In this document: positions 17,101 through 25,929 of the stretch, one piece after another
How positions within the stretch are numbered: the first letter of the stretch is position 1
How the letters are laid out: each line of letters opens with the position of its first letter
Source of the DNA: JAXMHQ01 sp046346665
GTDB taxonomy: Bacteria > Verrucomicrobiota > Verrucomicrobiia > Limisphaerales > JAXMHQ01
Assembly (NCBI GenBank): GCA_046346665.1
Contig: JAXMHQ010000027.1
Coordinates: forward strand, 12,890 to 76,889
DNA length: 64,000 nt
Direction: 5' to 3'
The notes under the pieces: generated by a model
Databases searched by the model: none
The model's input: only the letters and a program-made list of their open reading frames with translations
What the model was told of the DNA's origin: nothing
Made by a program: the position numbers and the translations under genes

Positions 17101-20100
17101 TGGAAATCGCGCCGTTTTTGGTGGGAATCGGCCGCTGCTCGCTCCAGGCCGGGGCGCTGGTGCTGATGGTTCTGCTTGTGCAATGGCTGTTGCGCCGGCG
17201 GCTCTCGCCCAGGTGGCGCTGCGCGCTCTGGCTGCTGGTGGCCGGCCGGCTGATGCTCCCCGTGTCGCTGAGCAGCAGCTTCAGCCTGTTCAATCTCGTC
17301 CCGCAATCGCCCCCTCCGCCCGCACCCTCAACGAGGGCCCCGGCCGATGGGGCCGGATATCGCCCTGCGGTAATGGATTTCTCCGCCCCGAAAATCGAAA
17401 CCATCCCCCGTTTCGCGGCGGAACCGTTGCTGCCGCCCGCGATGAAAAACCCCGTCGCGCAGCCTGACCTTGCGACCGGCCATCACCTCCCATGGAACGG
17501 GATCCTCTTCTCCGCCTGGCTGGCCGGCGTGCTGGTTCTGGGCGGCCGGCTGGCGGGATCCACGTTCCGGCTGCGACGCCGCATTTCGACGCTGCCTGCC
17601 CTCCTCGATCCCGAAGTGGAATCCGTCGTCGAATTGTGCCGCAGGCAAATGGGCATGCGTTCCAGCCCGAGGGTGGTGGAGACCGGGGTGGTGTCCAGCC
17701 CGGCCTTGTACGGCGTCTTCCGGCCGCGGTTGTTGTTGCCGCCGGGCATTGCCGGCCGGTTCACATCCCGGGAGTTGAGATTCATCTTCCTCCACGAATT
17801 CGCTCACCTCAAACGTCGGGACCTGCTCGTGCAATGGGTGTTCGCAACGCTCCAGATCCTGCACTGGTTCAACCCGCTGGTCTGGCTCGCGTTCGCCCGC
17901 TGGCGCGCCGACCGTGAGCTGGCCTGCGACGCGCTTGTTCTGGAAACCGGCGGGGAGGGACAGAATCGTGACTATGGCCGGACGATCCTGCACCTGCTGG
18001 AAAGCCTTCCCGGGCGGGCGCCGACGGCCGGGACGGTGGGCATCCTGGAGGACAAACAACAATTGCGGCGGCGCATCCAGGAAATCGCCCGATTCAAACC
18101 CGCCACCCGCGGTTCCCTGCTCGCCATCTTCCTGCTTGCCGCCATTGCCGTCGGCTGCCTCACCGATGCCAGGAGCCGGTCCACATCGCCCGCGGCAAAA
18201 CCGCACGCGGCGCTTCCGCTCCCGCTGGATCTGACCCGTTATCAGCTGCCGTGGATGGTCAACTTTGCCCAAATCACCAATATCGCCGCGCATCAGACGC
18301 TGGACGGACTCCCGTTCAACACCGACGGCAACGCCGTTCTCTACGGACAAGGCTGCGAAATGCGGTCGCGCAACGTCTATCCCCGCCAACTCGAAGGCAT
18401 CCGGGTCGGCTGCGCCTTCGCCGAGCTGCACCTGGTGCACTATGGGATCTGGCTGGAAATGGACGGATCCGAACTGGCCCTTATCCGGCTGAATTACGCG
18501 GATGGAACCCACGCAGAGTTGCCCATGATCTACGGGGTGCACTTCAGGGACTGGCTGCGCCAGCCAACCGAAGAAAAAGAGACGGTATCGGACCCGGACA
18601 CCAAGATTTGTTTCCGCTTTCCCCAGGCCGAAGGCGGCACCCGGCTCTTCAAGACGAAATTGCTGAACCCCCAACCGAAAAAAATCGTGGAATCGATCGA
18701 CGTCCTTTCCACCGGCCATTTCGGCTCCTACGTCCTGGTCGCCGCGACAGTCGCGGCCAAGGATTCCTCACGCCCGATCACGCCTGGCCTGCCCTGGCTG
18801 CCGGATCGCCATTTCGACGGAACCCTAGCCGTGCGGGTCGTGGACCAGGACAACGGTTTGCCCATTGCGGGAGCCCTGGCATTGAATGCGATGGCGGCCG
18901 CCGCCCCGGCAAACTGGTCGCCGCTGTTCTATTCCGATACGAACGGGGTCGGGAAAATCCACTTTCCTGTCGGCCACACCGACATGATTTCAGTCCAGGT
19001 GCAGAAGGACGGATATCAGCCGGCCTCCGTCGGGTGGCAGAACGAGGCCATACCCGCGCAATACACGATCCGGCTTTCGAAGAACCCTGTTTCCCCCGCC
19101 GCGGGCGCGGAATCGCAGGAGCCGCTGTGCCTGGATATCCGGCGATTTTACCATGATTTGATGAGCCGTCCGGAGGATCCGCTGAAGGCGTTTGGCGGAC
19201 GGCAGGTGATTGACGGGCTGCCTTTCCAGCTCGATGGCGAAGCGATGCTGTTCAGCACGTCTTCTTCCGAAACGGACCTGCCTTTGGAGCTGTCAGGCAT
19301 TCGCATTGACCGCAGGTTCGACGAACTCGACCTGATCGATTACGCCGGCTGGCCCGATGTTGACGGGGAAACCGTGGCGTTCATCCGGTTGAACTACGCC
19401 GACGGAACCCAGCATGATTTCCCAATTCTGTACGGAGTGCACGTGCGCGATTGGTTCCAGATGCCGTCGGAGGAAAAGGAGATCCTGACAGACCCGGACA
19501 CCAAGGTCTGCTGGCGCCGCCCGCCGTTGTATTTCAAAGCTCCCATCCGCATCTTCAAAAGCCGGCTGCTCAATCCGCATCCGGAGAAGGTTGCCTCCAC
19601 CATGGACGTCATTTCGGCGAAGCATCGGTCCACTTACACGCTGGTCGCCGCGACCGTGGCGAATCGTGATCCGAACCGCCCGGTGACGCCGCCCGCCCCG
19701 CCGCTGGTGCCGGACCGGCCGTTTGACGCGGCGGTCGTCATCCAGGTGCTCAACGACCAGACCGGCCAGCCGATCCCGGACGTGGTGCTGAGCCCCTATT
19801 TCACGGTGGATGATGAGGGCATTGTCGGCAATCCAATCAAGACTTCCGCCGACGGCATTGGCCGGATGCGCTACCCAAAGGCCCGAACCGCATCGCTGAG
19901 TGTGACTTCCGTGTCGGAAGGGTATTCAACCATGGGCGCCAACTGGCAGGCGGGATCCATCCCCGGCGAGATCACGTTTCGGCTCACTCCGGAGAAGGTC
20001 TACACCGGCAGGATCAGCGGCGTCGTGGTCGATGAAAAGGGCCGGCCGGTCCTCAACGCCACCGTTCGCGCCGAAGCATATAATTTTGGCTACCCAAACG

Positions 20101-22526
20101 CCCCGTTCGTCCGTCTGCCGAGGGCGGCCATCCAGACGGATGGGGAGGGGCGGTGGACACTGACGGGCTTCCCGGAGAAGTTCCAGGACTTCGGATTGAC
20201 GGTCCATTGCCAGGGCTATCCCGAACTGACCTTCCTGGCCGACGGCCCGATCGATCGCGGCATCATCGGCAAGCACGTCAGCACCGCGGATTTCTGGTCG
20301 GGCAAAGCCGTGCTGCAACTGGAGCGGGGCGCCGAATTATCCGGCGCCGTGCGTGACATTGAGGGCAAACCCGTGACCAATGCCGTGGCCTACCTCGGAT
20401 TCAACCGCGTTGGCAACGCCTCGATGACAGCGAGGACCGATGCCACAGGCCGTTTTACGTTGAGCGCCTTAAAACTGGGGGATGACTATCTCACGATCAC
20501 GGCCGGAGGCCTCAGCCCGCATTACCAAATGATTAAGATTGCTTCGACCAATCCTCCCCTGGACCTGGTCCTCAAGCCGGCCCGGGCGATTCGCGGGCGG
20601 GTGGTGGACTCCGCGGGCCAGCCGGTGCCCGGAGCGAGCGTGATCTACGACGGTTTAAACAGCGGGATGGTCCGGATGGAGCACCGGGAGGAGTGGCTAT
20701 CGCGAACCGATGCGGAGGGCAGGTTCAGCTGGGACTCGGCACCCGCACCTGCGTTTCTTCTGAATGTCTCTAAACCGGGTTACATGGCACTCCTCTGGTC
20801 AACCGTTCCGGCAGAGATCACGAATGAAATCGCGCTCAAGCTGGCACCACCTTTGAAAATCCACGGATCGGTCATCGACGCCGACACCGGGGAACCCATC
20901 GGCAGCTTCCGCGTCACGCCAGGCTGGCCCCAAAACGGATTGGCGCAGGTCCGCCTGCAGGAGGAGCAGGGAAAAACATTTTCCGCGGGGCGCTACGAAC
21001 TCACGCTCGACCAGCCGCTGGTGATCAGCACCTCGCCTTACGACTACGTCCTCCAGATAAGCGCCGAGGGCTACGCTCCCGTGCTGTCACCCTTGATCCG
21101 GCCGGATGCCGGCGATGCCCCATTTGACGCGAAGCTCAAGAAAACCCCCATGATCGATGGCCGAATCCTGGATTCGCAAGGCAATCCGATGGCGTCTGCC
21201 TCCGTCCAAATCGCCGGGCCGGAGGACTACCTGCAATTGTCGGGTACGCGAATCGTGAATCAAGGCAACCAGGCAACCTCTATCCAATCCGATACCAAAG
21301 GCCGCTTCAAGCTGGCGCCGCGCATCGGCAGTTATGCGCTGATCGCGGCTGCAGATTCCGGTTTTGGCATCGTTCAGAGCGATGACATCTCGAACCGGGT
21401 GGACCTGGTGGTGAAGCCGTGGGGCCGAATTGAAGGCGTCCTGCTCAAAAACGGCCGGCCGGCCGGCAATGAGTCCGTTTACTATTTCGCCGGGGCCAGC
21501 ACATCGCAGCAAATCAATACGACGCCGGCTTCCACCGATGCCGAAGGCCGGTTCGTCCTCGAACACGTCCCGCCGGGCGACATCAAACTTCAATTGAAAC
21601 AACCCCTGTCCGAACGGTCCTGGTCGTATCTCCCCCTGCAAAGCCTGGTCGTGGATGCCGGCGCGACAAACCGGGTGACCGTCACGCTCGAAGGCCGCGA
21701 CGTGATCGCACACCTGGCGCTTCCGGCCGACCTCACCGGCGACCTCGGCGCCCTCGAGGGCAATATCATGCTCACGCCGGACATCACCAATCGCCCGGCG
21801 GTGCCGAAGGATACCCCGGATCCCGGACGCTGGATGCGCGACTGGCTGAAGACCGCTGCGGGGCGGGATTACCAGGAAGCCATGAACCGGCGCCGATTTC
21901 TGCGGAGGGATTCGGACGGCACGTTGCGCGGCAGCAGTGTAACGCCTGGAAGTTATCACGTGACCGGGTCCTTTTATCAAAACGGATCCACCCTGGCGCA
22001 GTTGGAGACCACAAATGTAGTGATTCCCGGCCCCGGCGGGGGAGAGGAAGACAAGCCGCTTGATTTGGGCACCTTCAAAGTCAAAGCCCTGAAGACACTC
22101 AAAGTGGGGGCGATGGCTCCTGATTTTCATGTTAAAACCCTCGACGGCGCGCCGCTCTCCTTGTCGCAATTCCGGGGCAAATACGTCCTGCTCGATTTCT
22201 GGGCGGTCTGGTGCGGACCCTGCGTGGCCGAAACGCCGCACCTGAAAGCGGTCTATGATGCGTTCCAAAAGAATGACCGCTTCGCAATGGTCAGCCTCAG
22301 CCTGGATCCGGACGTGGAAACGCCAAAAAAATTCTCACGGGAGAAGCAAACCGCCTGGATCCAGGGCTTCCTTGGGGAATGGTCCAAGGATACGTTGACC
22401 GCCGATTACGGTGTTTACAGCATTCCATCGATCTTCCTGGTCGGCCCGGACGGCCGGATCGTGGCGATGGGCCTTCGTGGACCAGCCATTATGGCAGCGG
22501 TGGAGGCGGCGCTCAATGCCCGCTAA
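17091..22526 (+). CDS. BlaR1/M56 peptidase fused to carboxypeptidase-regulatory repeats and a TlpA-type thioredoxin
   Basis: 1811 residues from the ATG at 17091 with AGGAGA eight bases upstream. N-terminal helices and an M56 metallopeptidase domain (about 5-310) carry HEFAH at 235-239 and the RADRELACDALVLE zinc ligand region; a further helix follows at about 343-360. Next come two copies of a 300-residue module starting near 378 and 680, each with LDGLPFN/IDGLPFQ and IRLNYADGT, then about six CarboxypepD_reg/Ig-like repeats (about 970-1560, e.g. GVVVDEKGRPV, GRVVDSAGQPVPGA). The C-terminus is a redoxin with WCGPC at 1707-1711. Family knowledge suggests signal-triggered proteolysis of BlaI; the periplasmic redoxin suggests sensing of envelope redox or thiol state. 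Confidence 0.85.
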   Translation: MQMMEIAPFLVGIGRCSLQAGALVLMVLLVQWLLRRRLSPRWRCALWLLVAGRLMLPVSLSSSFSLFNLVPQSPPPPAPSTRAPADGAGYRPAVMDFSAPKIETIPRFAAEPLLPPAMKNPVAQPDLATGHHLPWNGILFSAWLAGVLVLGGRLAGSTFRLRRRISTLPALLDPEVESVVELCRRQMGMRSSPRVVETGVVSSPALYGVFRPRLLLPPGIAGRFTSRELRFIFLHEFAHLKRRDLLVQWVFATLQILHWFNPLVWLAFARWRADRELACDALVLETGGEGQNRDYGRTILHLLESLPGRAPTAGTVGILEDKQQLRRRIQEIARFKPATRGSLLAIFLLAAIAVGCLTDARSRSTSPAAKPHAALPLPLDLTRYQLPWMVNFAQITNIAAHQTLDGLPFNTDGNAVLYGQGCEMRSRNVYPRQLEGIRVGCAFAELHLVHYGIWLEMDGSELALIRLNYADGTHAELPMIYGVHFRDWLRQPTEEKETVSDPDTKICFRFPQAEGGTRLFKTKLLNPQPKKIVESIDVLSTGHFGSYVLVAATVAAKDSSRPITPGLPWLPDRHFDGTLAVRVVDQDNGLPIAGALALNAMAAAAPANWSPLFYSDTNGVGKIHFPVGHTDMISVQVQKDGYQPASVGWQNEAIPAQYTIRLSKNPVSPAAGAESQEPLCLDIRRFYHDLMSRPEDPLKAFGGRQVIDGLPFQLDGEAMLFSTSSSETDLPLELSGIRIDRRFDELDLIDYAGWPDVDGETVAFIRLNYADGTQHDFPILYGVHVRDWFQMPSEEKEILTDPDTKVCWRRPPLYFKAPIRIFKSRLLNPHPEKVASTMDVISAKHRSTYTLVAATVANRDPNRPVTPPAPPLVPDRPFDAAVVIQVLNDQTGQPIPDVVLSPYFTVDDEGIVGNPIKTSADGIGRMRYPKARTASLSVTSVSEGYSTMGANWQAGSIPGEITFRLTPEKVYTGRISGVVVDEKGRPVLNATVRAEAYNFGYPNAPFVRLPRAAIQTDGEGRWTLTGFPEKFQDFGLTVHCQGYPELTFLADGPIDRGIIGKHVSTADFWSGKAVLQLERGAELSGAVRDIEGKPVTNAVAYLGFNRVGNASMTARTDATGRFTLSALKLGDDYLTITAGGLSPHYQMIKIASTNPPLDLVLKPARAIRGRVVDSAGQPVPGASVIYDGLNSGMVRMEHREEWLSRTDAEGRFSWDSAPAPAFLLNVSKPGYMALLWSTVPAEITNEIALKLAPPLKIHGSVIDADTGEPIGSFRVTPGWPQNGLAQVRLQEEQGKTFSAGRYELTLDQPLVISTSPYDYVLQISAEGYAPVLSPLIRPDAGDAPFDAKLKKTPMIDGRILDSQGNPMASASVQIAGPEDYLQLSGTRIVNQGNQATSIQSDTKGRFKLAPRIGSYALIAAADSGFGIVQSDDISNRVDLVVKPWGRIEGVLLKNGRPAGNESVYYFAGASTSQQINTTPASTDAEGRFVLEHVPPGDIKLQLKQPLSERSWSYLPLQSLVVDAGATNRVTVTLEGRDVIAHLALPADLTGDLGALEGNIMLTPDITNRPAVPKDTPDPGRWMRDWLKTAAGRDYQEAMNRRRFLRRDSDGTLRGSSVTPGSYHVTGSFYQNGSTLAQLETTNVVIPGPGGGEEDKPLDLGTFKVKALKTLKVGAMAPDFHVKTLDGAPLSLSQFRGKYVLLDFWAVWCGPCVAETPHLKAVYDAFQKNDRFAMVSLSLDPDVETPKKFSREKQTAWIQGFLGEWSKDTLTADYGVYSIPSIFLVGPDGRIVAMGLRGPAIMAAVEAALNAR

Positions 22527-22719
22527 GCCGTCTCTATAAAGTTCAAAAAAACTCAAACTCACGCAGAGACGCAGAGGACGCAGAGGGCCGCAGCGAAACG
22601 GGTCAGACAAATCGCTCACTAATCGGTGACCCCGAAAGAGCCGCCAGTTCTCTGCGAATCTCTGCGCCCTCTGCGCCTCTGCGTTTATCCCCAGGAAAAC
22701 CAACTGCATAGAGACGGCT
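22526..22719. repeat. Inverted-repeat element with GCAGAG tandem motifs
   Basis: Terminal 12-bp arms AGCCGTCTCTAT (22526-22537) and ATAGAGACGGCT (22708-22719) are exact inverted copies. Inside lie opposed CGCAGAGACGCAGAGG-type repeats (about 22562-22590 and 22655-22685), which would fold into a long hairpin. No coding potential is visible. Confidence 0.75.
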
Positions 22720-22720
22720 A

Positions 22721-22914
22721 AGCCGGAACGATTCAGTTGAAAAGGCTTTTAACCACGGATAAACACGGATGGACACGGATAAAAAACCGCCGCACTCCTA
22801 GAATCAAACCCAAACCAAACGGTGAGTTGAAAGCACCCCCGGAAACTGGCTTTCACCATTCTGTATCCGTGTGAATCCGTGTTCATCCGTGGTTTAAACT
22901 GAATCGTTCCGGCT
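22721..22914. repeat. Inverted-repeat element with ACGGATAAACACGGAT-type motifs
   Basis: Terminal 18-bp arms (22721-22738 and 22897-22914, starting AGCCGGAACG) are exact inverted copies. Inside are opposed CCACGGATAAACACGG and CCGTGTTCATCCGTGG tandem motifs. It follows the previous element by one base, so two palindromic elements are stacked between blaR1 and the next gene. Confidence 0.75.
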
Positions 22915-22923
22915 AAGACCCCT

Positions 22924-22974
22924 GCCCGCGGCTGGTGCGTCCTTCGCGCCTGCGGAATAAAAACAAAGCTCTGA
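22924..22974 (+). pseudogene. 3' remnant of a paralogue of the 16232-16441 membrane protein
   Basis: The 17-codon stretch reads ARGWCVLRACGIKTKL followed by TGA. It is nearly identical in DNA to 16390-16441, including about 30 consecutive matching bases. The upstream part is replaced by the 22721-22914 element. This is a truncated gene copy, not an active gene. Confidence 0.7.
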
Positions 22975-23026
22975 TCTGGCGGATTGACTTGACCCGGTTC
23001 GGCCCGCCGGTTTACGGATTTCGGCC

Positions 23027-24124
23027 ATGGGCACTCACCAGGCCTCGCTCCTGCTCCCATCCACCGGCGTCTACAAGGACCTCGGCCCCGCCCTGCTGGA
23101 CACCCTCCAGTCCGCAGGCTGGTCCGCCACACTCCGCCCCGCCGCCGATGCCTCGATTCTTGAATCCGACCTGGTGCTCTGCGCCGGACAATGCCGCAAC
23201 ATCGATCGCCTCGGCAAAATCCTGTCGCGCCGGCGCGGCCGCAAACCGCATGTAATCGCCTGGCAACTGGAACCGCTGCCGCCCGCATCGCTCAGCCCCG
23301 AAGGCGAAGCCGTCGGCTGGAGAGCGAGCGCCTGGGATTGGGGCCGCCTGCCCCGGCCCGCCCGCAAAATCCTCAACGCCCTCGTCCCGTTCCGCACCCG
23401 CCTGTTCCGCGCCCTCCAGCGATCCGCCGCCGCTTCGTACTCCCGCGCCGTCGTTCACGAACCCGGACACCAGGGCTGGGGATCCTACGATCCCGACATC
23501 TTCGTCGTCGCCATGTCGGAATGGCGCTGGATCAAAGCCGCCCACGAACACGGCTGGATCGACCGCCTCTACGCCAGCAACCGCCCCCGGTCCGACTTCC
23601 TCCGCAGCCGCGGCCTCGATGCGCCCGTCGTGCCGGTCGGCTGGCACCGCTCCTGGGGCCGCGACCTCGGGCGGCCGCGCGACATCGACATCCTGTTTCT
23701 TGGCAGCGCCGGCACGGACGCCCGCGGGGATGCCTTGCGCCAATTAGACTCTGAACTGGCCGCGCGCGCGCGGTCGATCACCTTTGCGGAGGGCGCCTAC
23801 GGCCCCGATCGCGAACGCCTGCTCAACCGCGCACGAATCGTCCTGAGCCTCCTCCGCGCCCCGCACGACCTCGCCGGCATGCGCGTGCTCATGGGCCTCG
23901 CCTGCGGCGCGCTCGTCGTGTCGGAGTCCTGCCCCGATACCAACGCCTTCACGCCGGGCGAACATTTCGTCATGGCACCACGCGCGCAGCTCGCGGATTG
24001 CCTCTGCCATTACCTCGACAACGAACCCGAACGCGCCCGCATCGCCCGACAGGGCTGCGCGTTCGTCAACCGGGAATTGACTCTGGAACGTTCCCTCGCC
24101 ACGATGCTCCAGCCTGTCTGCTGA
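23027..24124 (+). CDS. Glycosyltransferase-like protein of surface-sugar cassette
   Basis: 365 residues of GT-B-like character. The C-terminal half has IDILFLGSAGTDARGD, RARIVLSLLRAPHDLAGMRVLMGLACGALVVSE-type spacing and a final glycosyl-transferase group 1-like segment with SESCPDTNAFTPGEHFV. Such proteins resemble CgeB/GT1-like enzymes of O-antigen or capsule clusters. Donor and acceptor are not readable. It is followed after three bases by the aminotransferase gene, so 23027-26823 behaves as one transcription unit. No signal peptide or membrane helix is evident, so cytoplasmic action is expected. Confidence 0.65.
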   Translation: MGTHQASLLLPSTGVYKDLGPALLDTLQSAGWSATLRPAADASILESDLVLCAGQCRNIDRLGKILSRRRGRKPHVIAWQLEPLPPASLSPEGEAVGWRASAWDWGRLPRPARKILNALVPFRTRLFRALQRSAAASYSRAVVHEPGHQGWGSYDPDIFVVAMSEWRWIKAAHEHGWIDRLYASNRPRSDFLRSRGLDAPVVPVGWHRSWGRDLGRPRDIDILFLGSAGTDARGDALRQLDSELAARARSITFAEGAYGPDRERLLNRARIVLSLLRAPHDLAGMRVLMGLACGALVVSESCPDTNAFTPGEHFVMAPRAQLADCLCHYLDNEPERARIARQGCAFVNRELTLERSLATMLQPVC

Positions 24125-24127
24125 ACC

Positions 24128-25279
24128 ATGATCCCCACGTTTCGGCCCCACCTCGACGGCGATGAACTGCGCGCCGTTGGACGCGTCTTCGACAGCCGCT
24201 GGCTCGGAATGGGCGACGCCGTCCGCGCCTTCGAAGAGCGCCTCCAGGAATTCCTCGGCGTTCCGCACGTGGTCGCCGTCGGCCACGGCACCGCCGCCCT
24301 GCACCTCGCCCTGGATGCGCTCGATCTCCAGCCCGGCGACGAAGTGCTCGTCCCCTCGCTCACCTTCGTCGCCACCGTCCAGGCCATCCGCCTCGCCGGC
24401 GCCATCCCGGTGTTCTGCGAAGTCGATCCCGAATCGCTCAACCTCGATGTCGCGGACGCCCTCGACCGGCTGTCCCCCCGGACCCGCGCCGTGATGCCGG
24501 TTCATTTCGCCGGGTTGCCTTGCGACATGGAACCCCTCGTCGACGCCGGCAGGCGCCACGGCTTCCGCATTGTGGAGGATGCCGCCCACGCCTTCGGCGC
24601 CGGCCTGAACGGGCGTAAAATCGGCGCCTGGGGCGACCTCACTTGTTTCAGTTTCGATTCGATCAAACACATCACCTGCGGGGAAGGCGGCGCCGTCTAG
24701 AAAAAAAACGCCGACTGGGCGGAACGCCTCCGGCAGCGCCGCCGGCTCGGCATGGACCCCGCCGCGCCCGGCGAAGGCCGCGTCGATGCCCACTGGCAAT
24801 ACGGTGTCATGGGCCACGGCTTCCGCTATCACATGTCGGACATCAACGCCGCCATCGGCCTGGTCCAACTGGAAAAACTGCCGCGGTTTCTCCAGCGCAA
24901 ACGCCAGATCGTCCGGCGCTACGACGAGGAATTGTCCGGTTTGCCCGGCCTCCAGTTCGTCCGCCGCAACCTCGAGGAAGCCTGCCCCTGGGCTTACGTA
25001 CTGCGCATCCTGAACGGCCGGCGCGAGGCCTTCCGCGATCACCTCCGGAATCGCGGAATCGCCACCCTGGTCCAGTTCGTGCCCAACCATCTCCAGCCCG
25101 CATTCGCTCCCTGGCGCACCCCGCTGCCCGTCACCGAGCGGCTCTTCGACGAAATCGTCACCCTTCCACTCTTCACCGAAATGACCGACGCCGATGTCGA
25201 TCAGGTCCTGGCTGCCGCAAAATCATTTCTGGACGTCCCGGCGCGCGTGGAGCTGGCCTGCGGAGCCCCCACCCCATGA
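24128..25279 (+). pseudogene. DegT/DnrJ/EryC1/StrS sugar aminotransferase with in-frame TAG
   Basis: The protein reads continuously in one frame for 383 codons except for TAG at 24698-24700, in the middle of GEGGAV-stop-KKNADWAERL. Family motifs are intact on both sides: GHGTAALHLALDAL, VPSLTFVATVQAI, ampholytic DAAHAFGA, the PLP lysine segment SFDSIKHITCGEGG, and YHMSDINAAIGLVQL. The family transaminates nucleotide-linked keto-sugars. With an intact gene it would provide an amino sugar to the neighbouring acyltransferase. A nonsense mutation or a base error both fit; suppression by readthrough is unlikely but untested. Confidence 0.85.
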
Positions 25280-25926
25280 ACCCGGATCCCAAACCAATCT
25301 TCATTCTCGGCACGGGCTCGTTCGCTGTTGAAACCGCCGATATGGCGGGCGACATTCCGGGGATTCGCGTCGCCGGGTTCGTCGAAAACCAGGACCGGGC
25401 AAAGTGCGATGCGCCCCTCGAAGGACTGCCGGTGCATTGGTTTGAGGAATTGAAATCCCTCTCCGCCGGACACTGGTTCGCCTGCGGACTGGGAACCACC
25501 CACCGGGCCCGCTTCACCGACCAGGCGGATGCCGCCGGATGCCGCTTCGCCACGCTGGTTCATCCCACCGCGCGCGTGTCCACCACCACCACCCTCGGCG
25601 AAGGCAGCATCGTGCACCCCGGCGCCCTCATCGCCTCCCATACCCGGATCGGTCGCCACGTCTGCATCAATCGCGGCGCCACCGTCGGGCACCACGCCGT
25701 CCTGGACGATTTCGTCACCATCGGCCCCGGCGTCAACCTCGCCGGCAACGGCCACATCCACACGGCCGTCTATGTCGGCATCGGCGCCACCATCATCGAC
25801 CACATCACTATCGGCGCGGGATCCGTCATCGGCGCCGGCGCCGTGGTCACCGAAGCCGTCCCCGACCGCGTGCTCGCGGTCGGCGTTCCGGCGCGCATCG
25901 TCAAACGCGACATCGCAGGCAAATAA
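25276..25926 (+). CDS. NeuD-family sugar O/N-acyltransferase
   Basis: 216 residues; ATG overlaps the preceding TGA (ATGA at 25276-25279). The N-terminal Rossmann-like PglD/NeuD domain (IFILGTGSFAVETADMA) is followed by a left-handed beta-helix with hexapeptide repeats (VSTTTTLGEGSIVHPGALI, IGRHVCINRGATVGHHAVL, IGAGSVIGAGAVV) and the ending VPARIVKRD. These trimeric enzymes transfer an acetyl or other acyl group from acyl-CoA to an amino sugar. Here the sugar would be the product of the DegT protein. Confidence 0.85.
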   Translation: MNPDPKPIFILGTGSFAVETADMAGDIPGIRVAGFVENQDRAKCDAPLEGLPVHWFEELKSLSAGHWFACGLGTTHRARFTDQADAAGCRFATLVHPTARVSTTTTLGEGSIVHPGALIASHTRIGRHVCINRGATVGHHAVLDDFVTIGPGVNLAGNGHIHTAVYVGIGATIIDHITIGAGSVIGAGAVVTEAVPDRVLAVGVPARIVKRDIAGK

Positions 25927-25929
25927 CCC

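Noticed and set aside
22749..23288. A 179-codon minus-strand ORF over the repeat region
   Set aside because: It is built from repeat sequence and the antisense of the glycosyltransferase start; no motif.
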